In this document: in pieces, positions 21,575 to 28,634 of the stretch | How the letters are laid out: each line of letters starts with the position of its first letter | Numbering within the stretch: the first letter of the stretch is position 1 | From: Dehalococcoidia bacterium | Lineage (GTDB): Bacteria > Chloroflexota > Dehalococcoidia > Dehalococcoidales > UBA1222 | NCBI GenBank assembly: GCA_003597995.1 | Contig: QZJY01000071.1 | Location: 1 to 51,561, forward strand | Direction: 5' to 3' | Length of the DNA stretch: 51,561 bases | The notes under the pieces: model-generated | Database searches by the model: none | What the model saw: only the letters and a program-made list of their open reading frames with translations | Told to the model about the DNA's origin: nothing | Translations under genes and position numbers: made by a program

Positions 21575-22584
21575 ATCGCACCCCCTTGCTCATCAGCCGG
21601 CGCGTTGCTACCGTACTCCGCCCCGCAACCGTTGCAGATTACGCCGGGCCAGCCCTCCCGGTACATGATCATCGTGCCGCATTGCACACACGACATGGTA
21701 AGAGCGCCGTTTGGCGCACTTGCCGCCCGCACAGCGGGCGCCGGCTCTGTAGCCGCATAGGCGGCGGCGGGCGCACCGGCGCCACCGCGCGTCATGTGCT
21801 CCACGAACCGGCCTAGGATATCGACCACTTTAGGCGCCGTCTCCGACAAGAAGCGATCAACGCGCTGGTAATGCTGCTCTTTGGCCGCGATATCGCGCAC
21901 TTGCGTCTCATGCGCAAGCTCAAGTTCCCGGATACGCTCCGCGTGCCGATCCTCGCGCTCCGCCATGTAGCGCTGGTGCTCGAGTTCCGCCCGGCGCACC
22001 CACGCCATGACAGCCCCGTCATCCCCTTGCGGCGCCGGAGCAACCGGCTCCCTAGACGGCGGGGAGAACATTTCAATTAGCGCCTTAGCCTCCTCAACGC
22101 TTGTCTTGACAAGGCTCATGGTAGATTGCGGCGGCTGGTTGCGCTCAGCCGTCTGTCGCCCCAGCTCCTGCTGGAGCAAGGCAATGCGCTCGTTTAGCAT
22201 ATCCAGTTGCTGAGCGCTGAGCGCGCGCTGCGTTTCGGATAGCTGCGCTTGGGTGCCCTCAAGTTGCTTTAGGATGTATTGCACCCACTCGTCGTTCGTC
22301 CCCGCACGCCCCGTGCGCTGTTGCTCGCGCACTTCCTTGAGCTGCTCTTGCTCGATCTGAGCCTTGAGTAACTCGTTTTGGGTTTTCAAGGCCTCCGCCT
22401 CAGCATCAGCCACCGAATGCGCGATGATCTTGTCGCCTAGGAGTTGCTTCTTGATCTTGAGCGCCTCCTCAAGCGGATCGGCAACGGCCGACGTGCCGTT
22501 GCGCTTGAGCGTACCCGCGGCTGCCCGGCGTTGAAACTGCTCACGGAAGTCTGCACTACTAAGCCCCGGCTGTTGCTGGCTCAA
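21571..22584 (-). CDS. Coiled-coil protein with C-terminal zinc ribbon, 337 aa
   Basis: TTG 22584 follows GGAGGTGG. Residues about 40-250 are long charged helices (KIKKQLLGDKIIAHSVADAE, ELELAHETQVRDIAAKEQ) typical of coiled coils. The last 40 residues carry CVQCG and CNGCG, a C4 zinc ribbon. As the second gene of the late operon it could be a scaffold, internal or assembly protein. Its start overlaps the upstream gene by 26 bases. Confidence 0.7.
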   Translation of the reverse strand: MSQQQPGLSSADFREQFQRRAAAGTLKRNGTSAVADPLEEALKIKKQLLGDKIIAHSVADAEAEALKTQNELLKAQIEQEQLKEVREQQRTGRAGTNDEWVQYILKQLEGTQAQLSETQRALSAQQLDMLNERIALLQQELGRQTAERNQPPQSTMSLVKTSVEEAKALIEMFSPPSREPVAPAPQGDDGAVMAWVRRAELEHQRYMAEREDRHAERIRELELAHETQVRDIAAKEQHYQRVDRFLSETAPKVVDILGRFVEHMTRGGAGAPAAAYAATEPAPAVRAASAPNGALTMSCVQCGTMIMYREGWPGVICNGCGAEYGSNAPADEQGGAI

Positions 22585-23224
22585 GCAGTCCCACCTCCTC
22601 TCGATTTACGATCACGATTGCAAGTCCACTGCAGTTCGTAATATGGTCAAGGAGCATGTCGGTTATCCACGCCCCTATCGAGCCATCTCCTTGATGCCAG
22701 CCGTGCTGGCGGTACCAGTCATACCACACGCGCAATGTCACGGGGAGGGCGACGAACTCCTTGGCGCTGGATACTTTAGGTGGGCCGGCCGGCGGCTCGA
22801 CACTCCACTCCTCATCCCCGCCCACCGGCACGTCGGCCGGTAACTCGCTTTGCTGGCGATTAAGCCGCTGCGCCAACGCCTCCGGATCTTCAGGCTCATC
22901 GTTAAAATCGTTAAGATTAGGATACCACTCATCTAGCAGACTAGGCCGCCGGGTATCCGGCTGCTCCGGCTCCGGCTCAAGGTCAAGCGGCGTGCCGGCG
23001 GTGTCCAGATCCGGCGGAGGCTGGTCAGTGGTCCAACGTGGCTTTGTCGGCGGTGTAAGTTGCGGCTCGTCGTCGGCGCTGTCCCTTACCTTCCAAATTT
23101 TCCCTTTGCATTGCGGTCGGGACTTCCAACCTTTGCGGTGGCCGCACACCGCACCCCAGTTGCCCTCGTAGCCACAAGGGCATTTCCAGATGCTACCTGG
23201 TAGAGGCTTCTCGAGAATCGCCAC
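22559..23224 (-). CDS. Zinc-ribbon protein at head of late operon, 221 aa
   Basis: I take GTG 23224 as start because AAGAGG lies 9 bases upstream; TTG 23233 is too close to that site. The N-terminus has WKCPCGYEG, VCGHRKGW and a further Cys, a zinc-ribbon pattern. Residues 65-140 are acidic and Pro-rich, and residues 150-221 are a folded domain (LRVWYDWYRQHGWHQGDGS, DMLLDHITNCSGLAIVIV). First gene after the divergent promoter region. Function unknown. Confidence 0.68.
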   Translation of the reverse strand: MAILEKPLPGSIWKCPCGYEGNWGAVCGHRKGWKSRPQCKGKIWKVRDSADDEPQLTPPTKPRWTTDQPPPDLDTAGTPLDLEPEPEQPDTRRPSLLDEWYPNLNDFNDEPEDPEALAQRLNRQQSELPADVPVGGDEEWSVEPPAGPPKVSSAKEFVALPVTLRVWYDWYRQHGWHQGDGSIGAWITDMLLDHITNCSGLAIVIVNREEVGLLEPATAGA

Positions 23225-23241
23225 CTCGTTCAACCTCTTGT

Positions 23242-23263
23242 CGCCTGATTGTAGAATCAGGCG
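23242..23263. promoter_or_regulatory. Operator-like palindrome before late operon
   Basis: CGCCTGATT (23242-23250) and AATCAGGCG (23255-23263) are perfect 9-bp arms around GTAG, between the minus-strand promoter elements and the first late gene. It could be an operator or a 5' untranslated stem-loop. Confidence 0.6.
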
Positions 23264-23265
23264 CT

Positions 23266-23316
23266 ATTATATAGTTCCCATGTGAGCGATTATACCACGT
23301 AGACGGCTTGACACAA
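23266..23316 (-). promoter_or_regulatory. Late-operon promoter(s)
   Basis: On the minus strand TTGTGT (23316-23311), 16 bp, TATAAT (23294-23289) forms a good sigma70-type promoter. A second TATAAT lies at 23271-23266. They would drive the 19-kb late operon. They overlap the divergent plus-strand promoter. Confidence 0.6.
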
Positions 23317-23336
23317 GGGCTTGTGCGTGCTAACGT
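23308..23336 (+). promoter_or_regulatory. Divergent promoter of the plus-strand island
   Basis: TTGACA (23308-23313), a 17-bp spacer and TAACGT (23331-23336) with an upstream TGC (extended -10) point at the gene starting near 23364. Its -35 overlaps the -35 of the opposing late promoter, so the two directions probably compete. Confidence 0.55.
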
Positions 23337-23363
23337 GGTGAAAAGCCGCAAAAGGTGATGAAT

Positions 23364-23840
23364 ATGCAAGGTATCCTGCGTGAGGTGCTGCCGTATGTTG
23401 GTGAGGCGCTCCGGGAGGTAGTGCGGGATACAGCAACCGAGCTGGTCCGCTCCAAAGTTACCCGCCCCGGCATAAGTGCCATCCGCGTCGAGCCTACTAT
23501 CACCGACCGCGACAACAAGGGCTGCCCGTATTGCACCGTGGCAAAGCAGCTAGCCGCGGCCTTCCGGTACTTGAAACGCGCCACCGAGAAACCTGACTAC
23601 CGGCCATTGTACGCCCCTTTGTCGCGCCTACTCGTTGCTGAGGCCACGCAAACCATTGACCACCTGCTGCCTAATCCTGACCACAGAGTACTCCGGCAGA
23701 TACTCGGCGCTCTTAAAGAGCACCTAATCGCGGGCCATGAGCGTATTGACTTCGAGGCGGCGGCTGATCTTGCGTGGAACGCTAGCTCGTTGGCCCTTGA
23801 TCTTGCGGAGCGCGTGAACACCGGCGAGCCCGCGGAGTAA
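23364..23840 (+). CDS. Helical hypothetical protein with CxxC, 158 aa
   Basis: The ATG at 23364 has AAAGGTG at a suitable distance; ATG 23358 and GTG 23355 lie within or next to that site. Mostly alpha-helical, with GCPYCTVAKQLAAAF near residue 50-64, so one C-x2-C pair. It is the first gene of the plus-strand island and precedes the ADP-ribosyltransferase-like gene by four bases. It might be a partner or immunity-type protein; nothing in the sequence proves that. Confidence 0.68.
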   Translation: MQGILREVLPYVGEALREVVRDTATELVRSKVTRPGISAIRVEPTITDRDNKGCPYCTVAKQLAAAFRYLKRATEKPDYRPLYAPLSRLLVAEATQTIDHLLPNPDHRVLRQILGALKEHLIAGHERIDFEAAADLAWNASSLALDLAERVNTGEPAE

Positions 23841-23844
23841 GGCC

Positions 23845-25938
23845 ATGGCCGGCGCACTAGACTGGAGTTTTGCCGAAACGGGTAAACCGATCACCCTCAA
23901 TGGCTATCGCGGTAGCGGCGTGTATGGTGGCTTGACCGCGGAGCAACAAGTTAGGTTCGGTCGCGAGTATCTTTTGGGCGACGGTATTTACATTGCACCC
24001 ACACCCCGGACGGCGGGGCACTTTGGAACGCCTGAGCCGGCGCATGTTAACTTCAGTTATCCCTATGTGCTGCAAGAAGCAAATGGTGCCACGCTGCGTG
24101 CTCTAGATATCGAAGCTATTCGCGCCGCCGGCCACGACGGTATAATCATCAAGCGTGGTCAGTGGGGTTTTGGTGCCGGACAAGAAGACCTCCGGCAAGC
24201 GGTATTATTTCCTCAGTACGCCGCTCGATTTGGCACAGGCCACGTAGCCCTCGAGGTTGGTGTTTTACAGAAGGGCGCAAGGGTTAGGATCGAGCGTGTA
24301 ACCGGCCCACCGGACTACGTGCGCGATTTTAGGGCAGGCGCCTTAGCGCAGGTTGGCAAAGAGGGTATTGTAACTCGTCTCGATGCAGCCGGCAATCCTT
24401 CTGTACGCGTCGGCGGTAAGGTTTATGATTTCAATAAAGGCGAGGTCGTTGTCGTACCGGACTCTCCCAAGGAGACTAGAGCAATGAGCGAACAATATGT
24501 GCGGGCGCTGCGCCGCTTCTATCACGGCACGGGCACCGCGTTCGACAAGCCTGATGCGGCGCGGTTTGACCCTAACGGGCTGTATGGCCCTGGATACTAC
24601 GTGACAAGTGATTCGAGGGTGGCAGATAGTTATGCACAACAAAGACAAACACTCATGCCGCCATTGGATGAGTTACAAAGAAACAGAGCGCGTGCCATAG
24701 AGCATATTGAATGGTATTCCGATCCTGTAAACAGAAGGTTTACACCTAACGCAGATGAGTTCCTGTCACACTGGCAGGCCGCTCTGAAAAGCATTGACGA
24801 GGAGATTGCCCTTGCTAAAACTGGTCCTAACGTCCGCATTATCAACGTGCCGGAGAACCTGCGGCTGTTTGACGTCGATGATGCTGTAGACCCTAATATC
24901 GCAGACAGAATGGCGCCAAAGTACTCGGCGCTGTGGGAAGATTTACAACAATTTGCTGGCAAGTCAGCCACCAACGATGATGTTTACAACGCACTGGCAA
25001 AGTTAACCGGCTCGAGGAAGATTGTTAACGAATGGCTCCGTAAGGCAGGTTATGACGGCATCCGCTACCCCGGCGGCAAGCGCATGCCATTGAAAGACGC
25101 CACCGGTAATACCATCGAGCACGAGGTCTTAGTTATCTTTGCTGAGTCTCTACCAAAACTCACCAACGCCATCGCGGGTACCGCCATGGGCTTCTCTGCA
25201 AAAGTCAATAACGAGGGTGCACGCACTATGACCGACCAGTACTTCTCCATTACCCTAATGGACAGCACCGGGGATACCGAGACGTTTACGTTCTGCTCTC
25301 CGCATGCGGAGGCGATCAAGAACGATCCTGAGATCACCGTGGTCAACGTGCAACCGGCGCCGCCCGACACGACCTACTGCGAGACGTGCGATTGGCAAAG
25401 GACACCCGACGTGCGGCCGGCGACACCGGGCGCGCCCGCCGGCCAGCGCCTTGCCACGCTTGAAGAACGCATTTCGGCTATTGACGACAAGATCGCCATC
25501 ATGGGCGGCAACCTCCCTACCACGCACCTTGACACCACGCCATCTCTTGACGTGCGGCCACATGCGGTCCACACCGAGGATGATATCTTGCCGAGCGTGG
25601 CGGAATGGGTGACGGGAGCGGACGACCCCGGTATCGTTGTCGATGCCGGCCTTGCCCGGACGACACCTTGCATCAGGTACGAGCTGGGCGCCGGTAAGAG
25701 CTTGGTCTTTAGCCGCGGCATTGTCGGCCCGCTCGATGAGGAACAACAGGCGCTCTATTGCCAAAACGGCATTGAAGTACGGGTACCCACGCCGGGGCAG
25801 CAGTCTAGGCTACAGGCTATGCGCTCTGCGGCCACCACGTGCCGGATTGCCGCCCAAGGCACCAATACCCGCGAGTATCTGCAATCCTTCTTCTCCTGCC
25901 TCGGAAAAGAGCTGAAAGACAAGGGGGTTGAGCTATGA
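23845..25938 (+). CDS. Protein with two ADP-ribosyltransferase-like domains, 697 aa
   Basis: GGAG precedes ATG 23845. Domain 1 (about residues 18-130) has YRGSG at 21-25, LLGDGIYIAPTPRTAGHFG at 43-61, AGHDGI at 95-100 and E114 before LRQAVLF. Domain 2 (about 222-440) has FYHGTG at 225-230, LYGPGYYVTSDSRVADSYA at 246-264, AGYDGIRY at 401-408 and HEVLVIF at 426-432. Both follow the H/R-Y-E layout of ART-like folds that transfer ADP-ribose from NAD+. A linker (160-210) looks SH3-like. The C-terminal 250 residues hold CETCDW and cysteine-rich helices. It may be an effector against host proteins, like T4 Alt, or a polyvalent virion protein. Confidence 0.72.
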   Translation: MAGALDWSFAETGKPITLNGYRGSGVYGGLTAEQQVRFGREYLLGDGIYIAPTPRTAGHFGTPEPAHVNFSYPYVLQEANGATLRALDIEAIRAAGHDGIIIKRGQWGFGAGQEDLRQAVLFPQYAARFGTGHVALEVGVLQKGARVRIERVTGPPDYVRDFRAGALAQVGKEGIVTRLDAAGNPSVRVGGKVYDFNKGEVVVVPDSPKETRAMSEQYVRALRRFYHGTGTAFDKPDAARFDPNGLYGPGYYVTSDSRVADSYAQQRQTLMPPLDELQRNRARAIEHIEWYSDPVNRRFTPNADEFLSHWQAALKSIDEEIALAKTGPNVRIINVPENLRLFDVDDAVDPNIADRMAPKYSALWEDLQQFAGKSATNDDVYNALAKLTGSRKIVNEWLRKAGYDGIRYPGGKRMPLKDATGNTIEHEVLVIFAESLPKLTNAIAGTAMGFSAKVNNEGARTMTDQYFSITLMDSTGDTETFTFCSPHAEAIKNDPEITVVNVQPAPPDTTYCETCDWQRTPDVRPATPGAPAGQRLATLEERISAIDDKIAIMGGNLPTTHLDTTPSLDVRPHAVHTEDDILPSVAEWVTGADDPGIVVDAGLARTTPCIRYELGAGKSLVFSRGIVGPLDEEQQALYCQNGIEVRVPTPGQQSRLQAMRSAATTCRIAAQGTNTREYLQSFFSCLGKELKDKGVEL

Positions 25939-26327
25939 GCAACATGCCAAGCGCCGCGTTCATTGCCGCGGTCAGGGCCGCCCTTGATCGTGCCAAGGCG
26001 CACAACGACCGCGCCGTGGTCTACATGGCCGATGCGATTCCGGTGTTTGCGCAGCTTGATGCCACGCCGGAGCAAAAGAAGGCCGGCGGCAATCCCAACG
26101 GATTGTTCTTTGGTCTTTGGGCGCGCGAGTGGCCCGGCTATCCGTACAGCCAACACGGCCTTGTGTGGCTATTCGAGCGCGGCATCCGTAGTCTCGGCGG
26201 CGATCTCGTGAACAACGCATTCACCGTGCTACTACATGAGTTCGACCACGCCTTGCAGCGCGATCACGTGCTCGAGGCGCTCGAGAGAAAGCAGGCGATG
26301 GACAAGGCTCAAGGATGTGGTTGCTAA
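25935..26327 (+). CDS. HExxH zinc-metalloprotease-like protein, 130 aa
   Basis: ATGA overlap with the ART-like gene couples translation. The motif TVLLHEFDHALQRDH contains HEFDH, the zincin HExxH signature, near residues 100-104, followed by acidic residues (EALE) that could supply a third ligand. Residues 45-95 (GGNPNGLFFGLWAREWPGY) are a compact beta segment. Short for a protease, comparable to minimal gluzincin-like phage proteins. The partner or substrate may be encoded next door; enzyme activity is inferred from the motif only. Confidence 0.7.
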   Translation: MSNMPSAAFIAAVRAALDRAKAHNDRAVVYMADAIPVFAQLDATPEQKKAGGNPNGLFFGLWAREWPGYPYSQHGLVWLFERGIRSLGGDLVNNAFTVLLHEFDHALQRDHVLEALERKQAMDKAQGCGC

Positions 26328-26569
26328 TGAGCCTTGAGAACGCGGTTGGCCTGATCATGCGCTACGAGCTTGAACTCGAGGTCAAGGGCTACCCGCCGGC
26401 TTTGGTCAAGATGGCAATTGACCGGGCGCGCGGCACGGCAATGCACCGGGTGGCACCGATAAGTGAGGCTATACGAGATCAAGCATATCATGATATACTG
26501 GCTCACGAGTTACAAGATGCCGAGGCGTGGATTGTCAGGCAACAGGAGTTTCTCGGCACGGCCCAATAA
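26327..26569 (+). CDS. Helical hypothetical protein, 80 aa
   Basis: ATG 26327 overlaps the previous stop (TAATG). Entirely helical and charged (LVKMAIDRARGTAMHRV, AYHDILAHELQDAEAWIVRQ). Third gene of a coupled set after the ART-like and HExxH genes. No family recognised. Confidence 0.68.
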   Translation: MSLENAVGLIMRYELELEVKGYPPALVKMAIDRARGTAMHRVAPISEAIRDQAYHDILAHELQDAEAWIVRQQEFLGTAQ

Positions 26570-26627
26570 GCGGAGTCACACAAAAAAAGTTATGATATTA
26601 TCCTAAGAGGGAAAGGAGGTGATAATC

Positions 26628-26876
26628 ATGCCAACTCTCGAGAGCGCAAAGGCCAAGTACGCCCGGCGCACCGCAAACGGCGCGGCTGCCTACAACGCAG
26701 CCAAGGGCCGGATGGCGAGTAACTACTCGTCCGGTATCCAGCGCTTCATCGGTGCCCCGCCCGCCGCCCACATCGTGTCCAGCTACCAGGCGGGTATCCA
26801 GGCCGCCCAGTATCGCCCTGGTGATCCAGACAAATGGGCGCGCAACTATCTCGCGAAGATGACCGGCGCGGGTTAA
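26628..26876 (+). CDS. Small, probably highly expressed protein, 82 aa
   Basis: The start ATG 26628 follows AAAGGAGGTGATAATC, a near-perfect anti-16S match, and an AT-rich stretch (TATGATATTAT at 26591-26601). The protein is basic with SAKAKYARRTANGAAAYNAA and a C-terminal DPDKWARNYLAKM. Small proteins with this KWxRN ending occur beside structural genes of environmental phages. Expression signals suggest an abundant product, perhaps a virion or DNA-condensing protein. A hairpin follows it. Confidence 0.75.
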   Translation: MPTLESAKAKYARRTANGAAAYNAAKGRMASNYSSGIQRFIGAPPAAHIVSSYQAGIQAAQYRPGDPDKWARNYLAKMTGAG

Positions 26877-26914
26877 ACCGCACGGCGCGGCGAGTGAGAT
26901 GAGAGAAGATAAAC

Positions 26915-26943
26915 CGTAGCCCTGAGCTGATATCAGGGCTACG
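26915..26943. terminator. Convergent terminator hairpin
   Basis: CGTAGCCCTGA (26915-26925) and TCAGGGCTACG (26933-26943) form an 11-bp stem with a 7-nt loop between converging genes. The minus-strand continuation GGTTTATCTTCTCTC is moderately U-rich. The stem includes the last codon of the minus-strand DUF4031 gene. Confidence 0.7.
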
Positions 26944-27208
26944 ATGGTTCTAGGGGCAGTCGGCACGCGGCAAGGTACTTTCTGAGGTCAGTTAGTACAG
27001 CACCCTCTTTGAGCGCCCGCTCTCTCATGCAAACAGTTAGGTCGTAGTGCGATAAAACGTGATGCTCCTGATACCATTCCCGGCGCAAACCGATACGCCG
27101 GGCAAAGGCATGTAGCTCCTCCGCCGGCCCATCCGTCCACATGTGACACCACCATTGCCTACCGAGCACGCTATTCGTGTAGAAGCGCGGCCGGTCGACC
27201 ATAATCAT
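26939..27208 (-). CDS. DUF4031 protein, 89 aa
   Basis: ATG 27208 overlaps the stop of the upstream gene (TAATG). The order MVDRPRF, WWCHMWTD, ELHAFARRIGLRREWYQ, HYDLT, RERALKEGAV is that of DUF4031, a small family common in phages and actinobacteria. Function unknown; conserved His/Asp residues suggest metal or nucleotide binding. It is the last gene of the leftward early half. Confidence 0.85.
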   Translation of the reverse strand: MIMVDRPRFYTNSVLGRQWWCHMWTDGPAEELHAFARRIGLRREWYQEHHVLSHYDLTVCMRERALKEGAVLTDLRKYLAACRLPLEPS

Positions 27209-27378
27209 TACGATACCCGCCTCTCGTCTTTCTCTGGAGGGCAGCATTCGCAGCCAAGGCGTTCAGTAACCAGTCCATCCCCGCGCACAACCGGATATCG
27301 TCCCTTTCCGCACTCCGGGCATCGGCCATAGATGGCGGCTAAATATACATCTAAGCTTCGTCCTGCGTTATCACACAT
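27208..27378 (-). CDS. Small zinc-ribbon protein, 56 aa
   Basis: I choose ATG 27378 because GGGGGTG lies 6 bases upstream; upstream in-frame ATGs lack a site. CPECG and CECC, spaced by about 24 residues, form a C4 zinc-ribbon-like pattern. Coupled to the DUF4031 gene. Function unknown. Confidence 0.65.
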   Translation of the reverse strand: MCDNAGRSLDVYLAAIYGRCPECGKGRYPVVRGDGLVTERLGCECCPPEKDERRVS

Positions 27379-27573
27379 CAAGTACACCCCCTGCAAAACT
27401 ACATGCCCCATCAAGTTGACAACGCCAGTCATCGCATTATAAACTATGGGCACTTAAGCCGCTCGGTTAACCCTCCCCGTGCCCGCGTGGGGCATAGCAC
27501 GTGGGGCACAGCAAATGCAATGGCGGTTCTCAGGCTTGCTGGCGGGGAACCGCCTAATTTGCCCTCGTGGAAA

Positions 27574-28563
27574 CTAGCTGGTGATCATAACCGGTTGATT
27601 GAGAACCTTGCACGCTTCACGATGCGTGTACCACTTCCGAGCATTGCCTACTCTTGCGGCACAACTAGGGCAAGGCAAATAGCGCAATTTTGTGCTGTAC
27701 CAACGCGGCAAATCGGGATTGCGCTTACTCTCGATATAGTATTGAATGCAACACTCCGGATAACCCGAGGCGCGACCTATCTTAATATCTCGCTCTAGAT
27801 CACACTCAAATGCGCTATGATCGGCCTCTTTACCACACACCGAACAGACGCGGCGCTCTATTGCAGAAGCCCTTACATTAAAGGCGTGCGTGGGTCGCCG
27901 GGCGCCGATTGTAAAGGCCGGCGTACCACAGATCACCGTGTCACAACCGCCCTCCGGGCGCACCGTGCAGCCGTCAATTAGCCGCTCCACCGCGGGCCGG
28001 CCGGTGATACAAAGCCGGGTATCATCGTTGCACGGGATAAACCCGCGACCCTTCCAGAACGAGGCTGCGGCTTTGTCAAATGGGTGTATCAGTACCCCGG
28101 TAACACCGCGCGCGAGCAATTGCCGGCTAGCCGCCGCCACAAGACCGGTGCCCACGCCGCGGAGTTGCCCGTTGCCGGGAGAGCCGGCCATGTGCAGCGG
28201 GTCTATGGCAAGAAGCGTGATCGCGGCTTGATTGTTGCCAAGATCGCTATGCACCAAAACGCCTAGCACCTCGGTATTCAGGGCAATCGCCACGATATTG
28301 CAGCACACCCCAAGGCGTATGTTCTCCGCCACTGTGCTAATCGTCTCCTCAGCGAAGTACGCACGCACGGCAACATCCGGCGCGAGTCTATGCTTGATTG
28401 AGAGCTGCAAGAACATGTCCGAGGTGTCTTTCCAACGCTTTGTTTCGCGGCCTAACAAGGCAAGATTCGACGTGTTCTTGTCGGGAGCTAGCATATCGTA
28501 CATGACGCTTACGCCGGATTGCGTGTGTGCGATGCCCCGTCCTACGCATTGACCGGTTAGCAT
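27574..28563 (-). CDS. GNAT acetyltransferase-like protein with C-terminal GYPxCC domain, 329 aa
   Basis: GGGAGG precedes ATG 28563. Residues about 85-190 match the GNAT fold: ITLLAIDPLHM (strand 4), then RGVGTGLVAAASRQL (the acetyl-CoA pyrophosphate loop, Q/RxxGxG/A), and AAASFWKGRGF (motif B end). The C-terminal part has CSVCG, CPSC and the motif GYPECCIQYYIES, which resembles DUF483-type GYPxCC proteins. The fusion of an acetyltransferase with a cysteine domain is unusual. Substrate unknown; phage GNATs can modify hypermodified bases or host proteins. Confidence 0.75.
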   Translation of the reverse strand: MLTGQCVGRGIAHTQSGVSVMYDMLAPDKNTSNLALLGRETKRWKDTSDMFLQLSIKHRLAPDVAVRAYFAEETISTVAENIRLGVCCNIVAIALNTEVLGVLVHSDLGNNQAAITLLAIDPLHMAGSPGNGQLRGVGTGLVAAASRQLLARGVTGVLIHPFDKAAASFWKGRGFIPCNDDTRLCITGRPAVERLIDGCTVRPEGGCDTVICGTPAFTIGARRPTHAFNVRASAIERRVCSVCGKEADHSAFECDLERDIKIGRASGYPECCIQYYIESKRNPDLPRWYSTKLRYLPCPSCAARVGNARKWYTHREACKVLNQPVMITS

Positions 28564-28587
28564 AGTCGCCTCCCTGCCTCAAGAGAT

Positions 28588-28617
28588 GCCGGCTGGGGAG
28601 GAGGGTCCCCGGCCGGC
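28588..28617. terminator. Intergenic GC-rich hairpin
   Basis: GCCGGCTGGGGA (28588-28599) and TCCCCGGCCGGC (28606-28617) pair at 11 of 12 positions between the PKD/glycosidase gene and the GNAT gene. No U-run is present on the minus-strand side, so it is more probably an attenuating or stabilising stem than a full terminator. Confidence 0.5.
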
Positions 28618-28634
28618 AATGCTTCATGTTTGCC

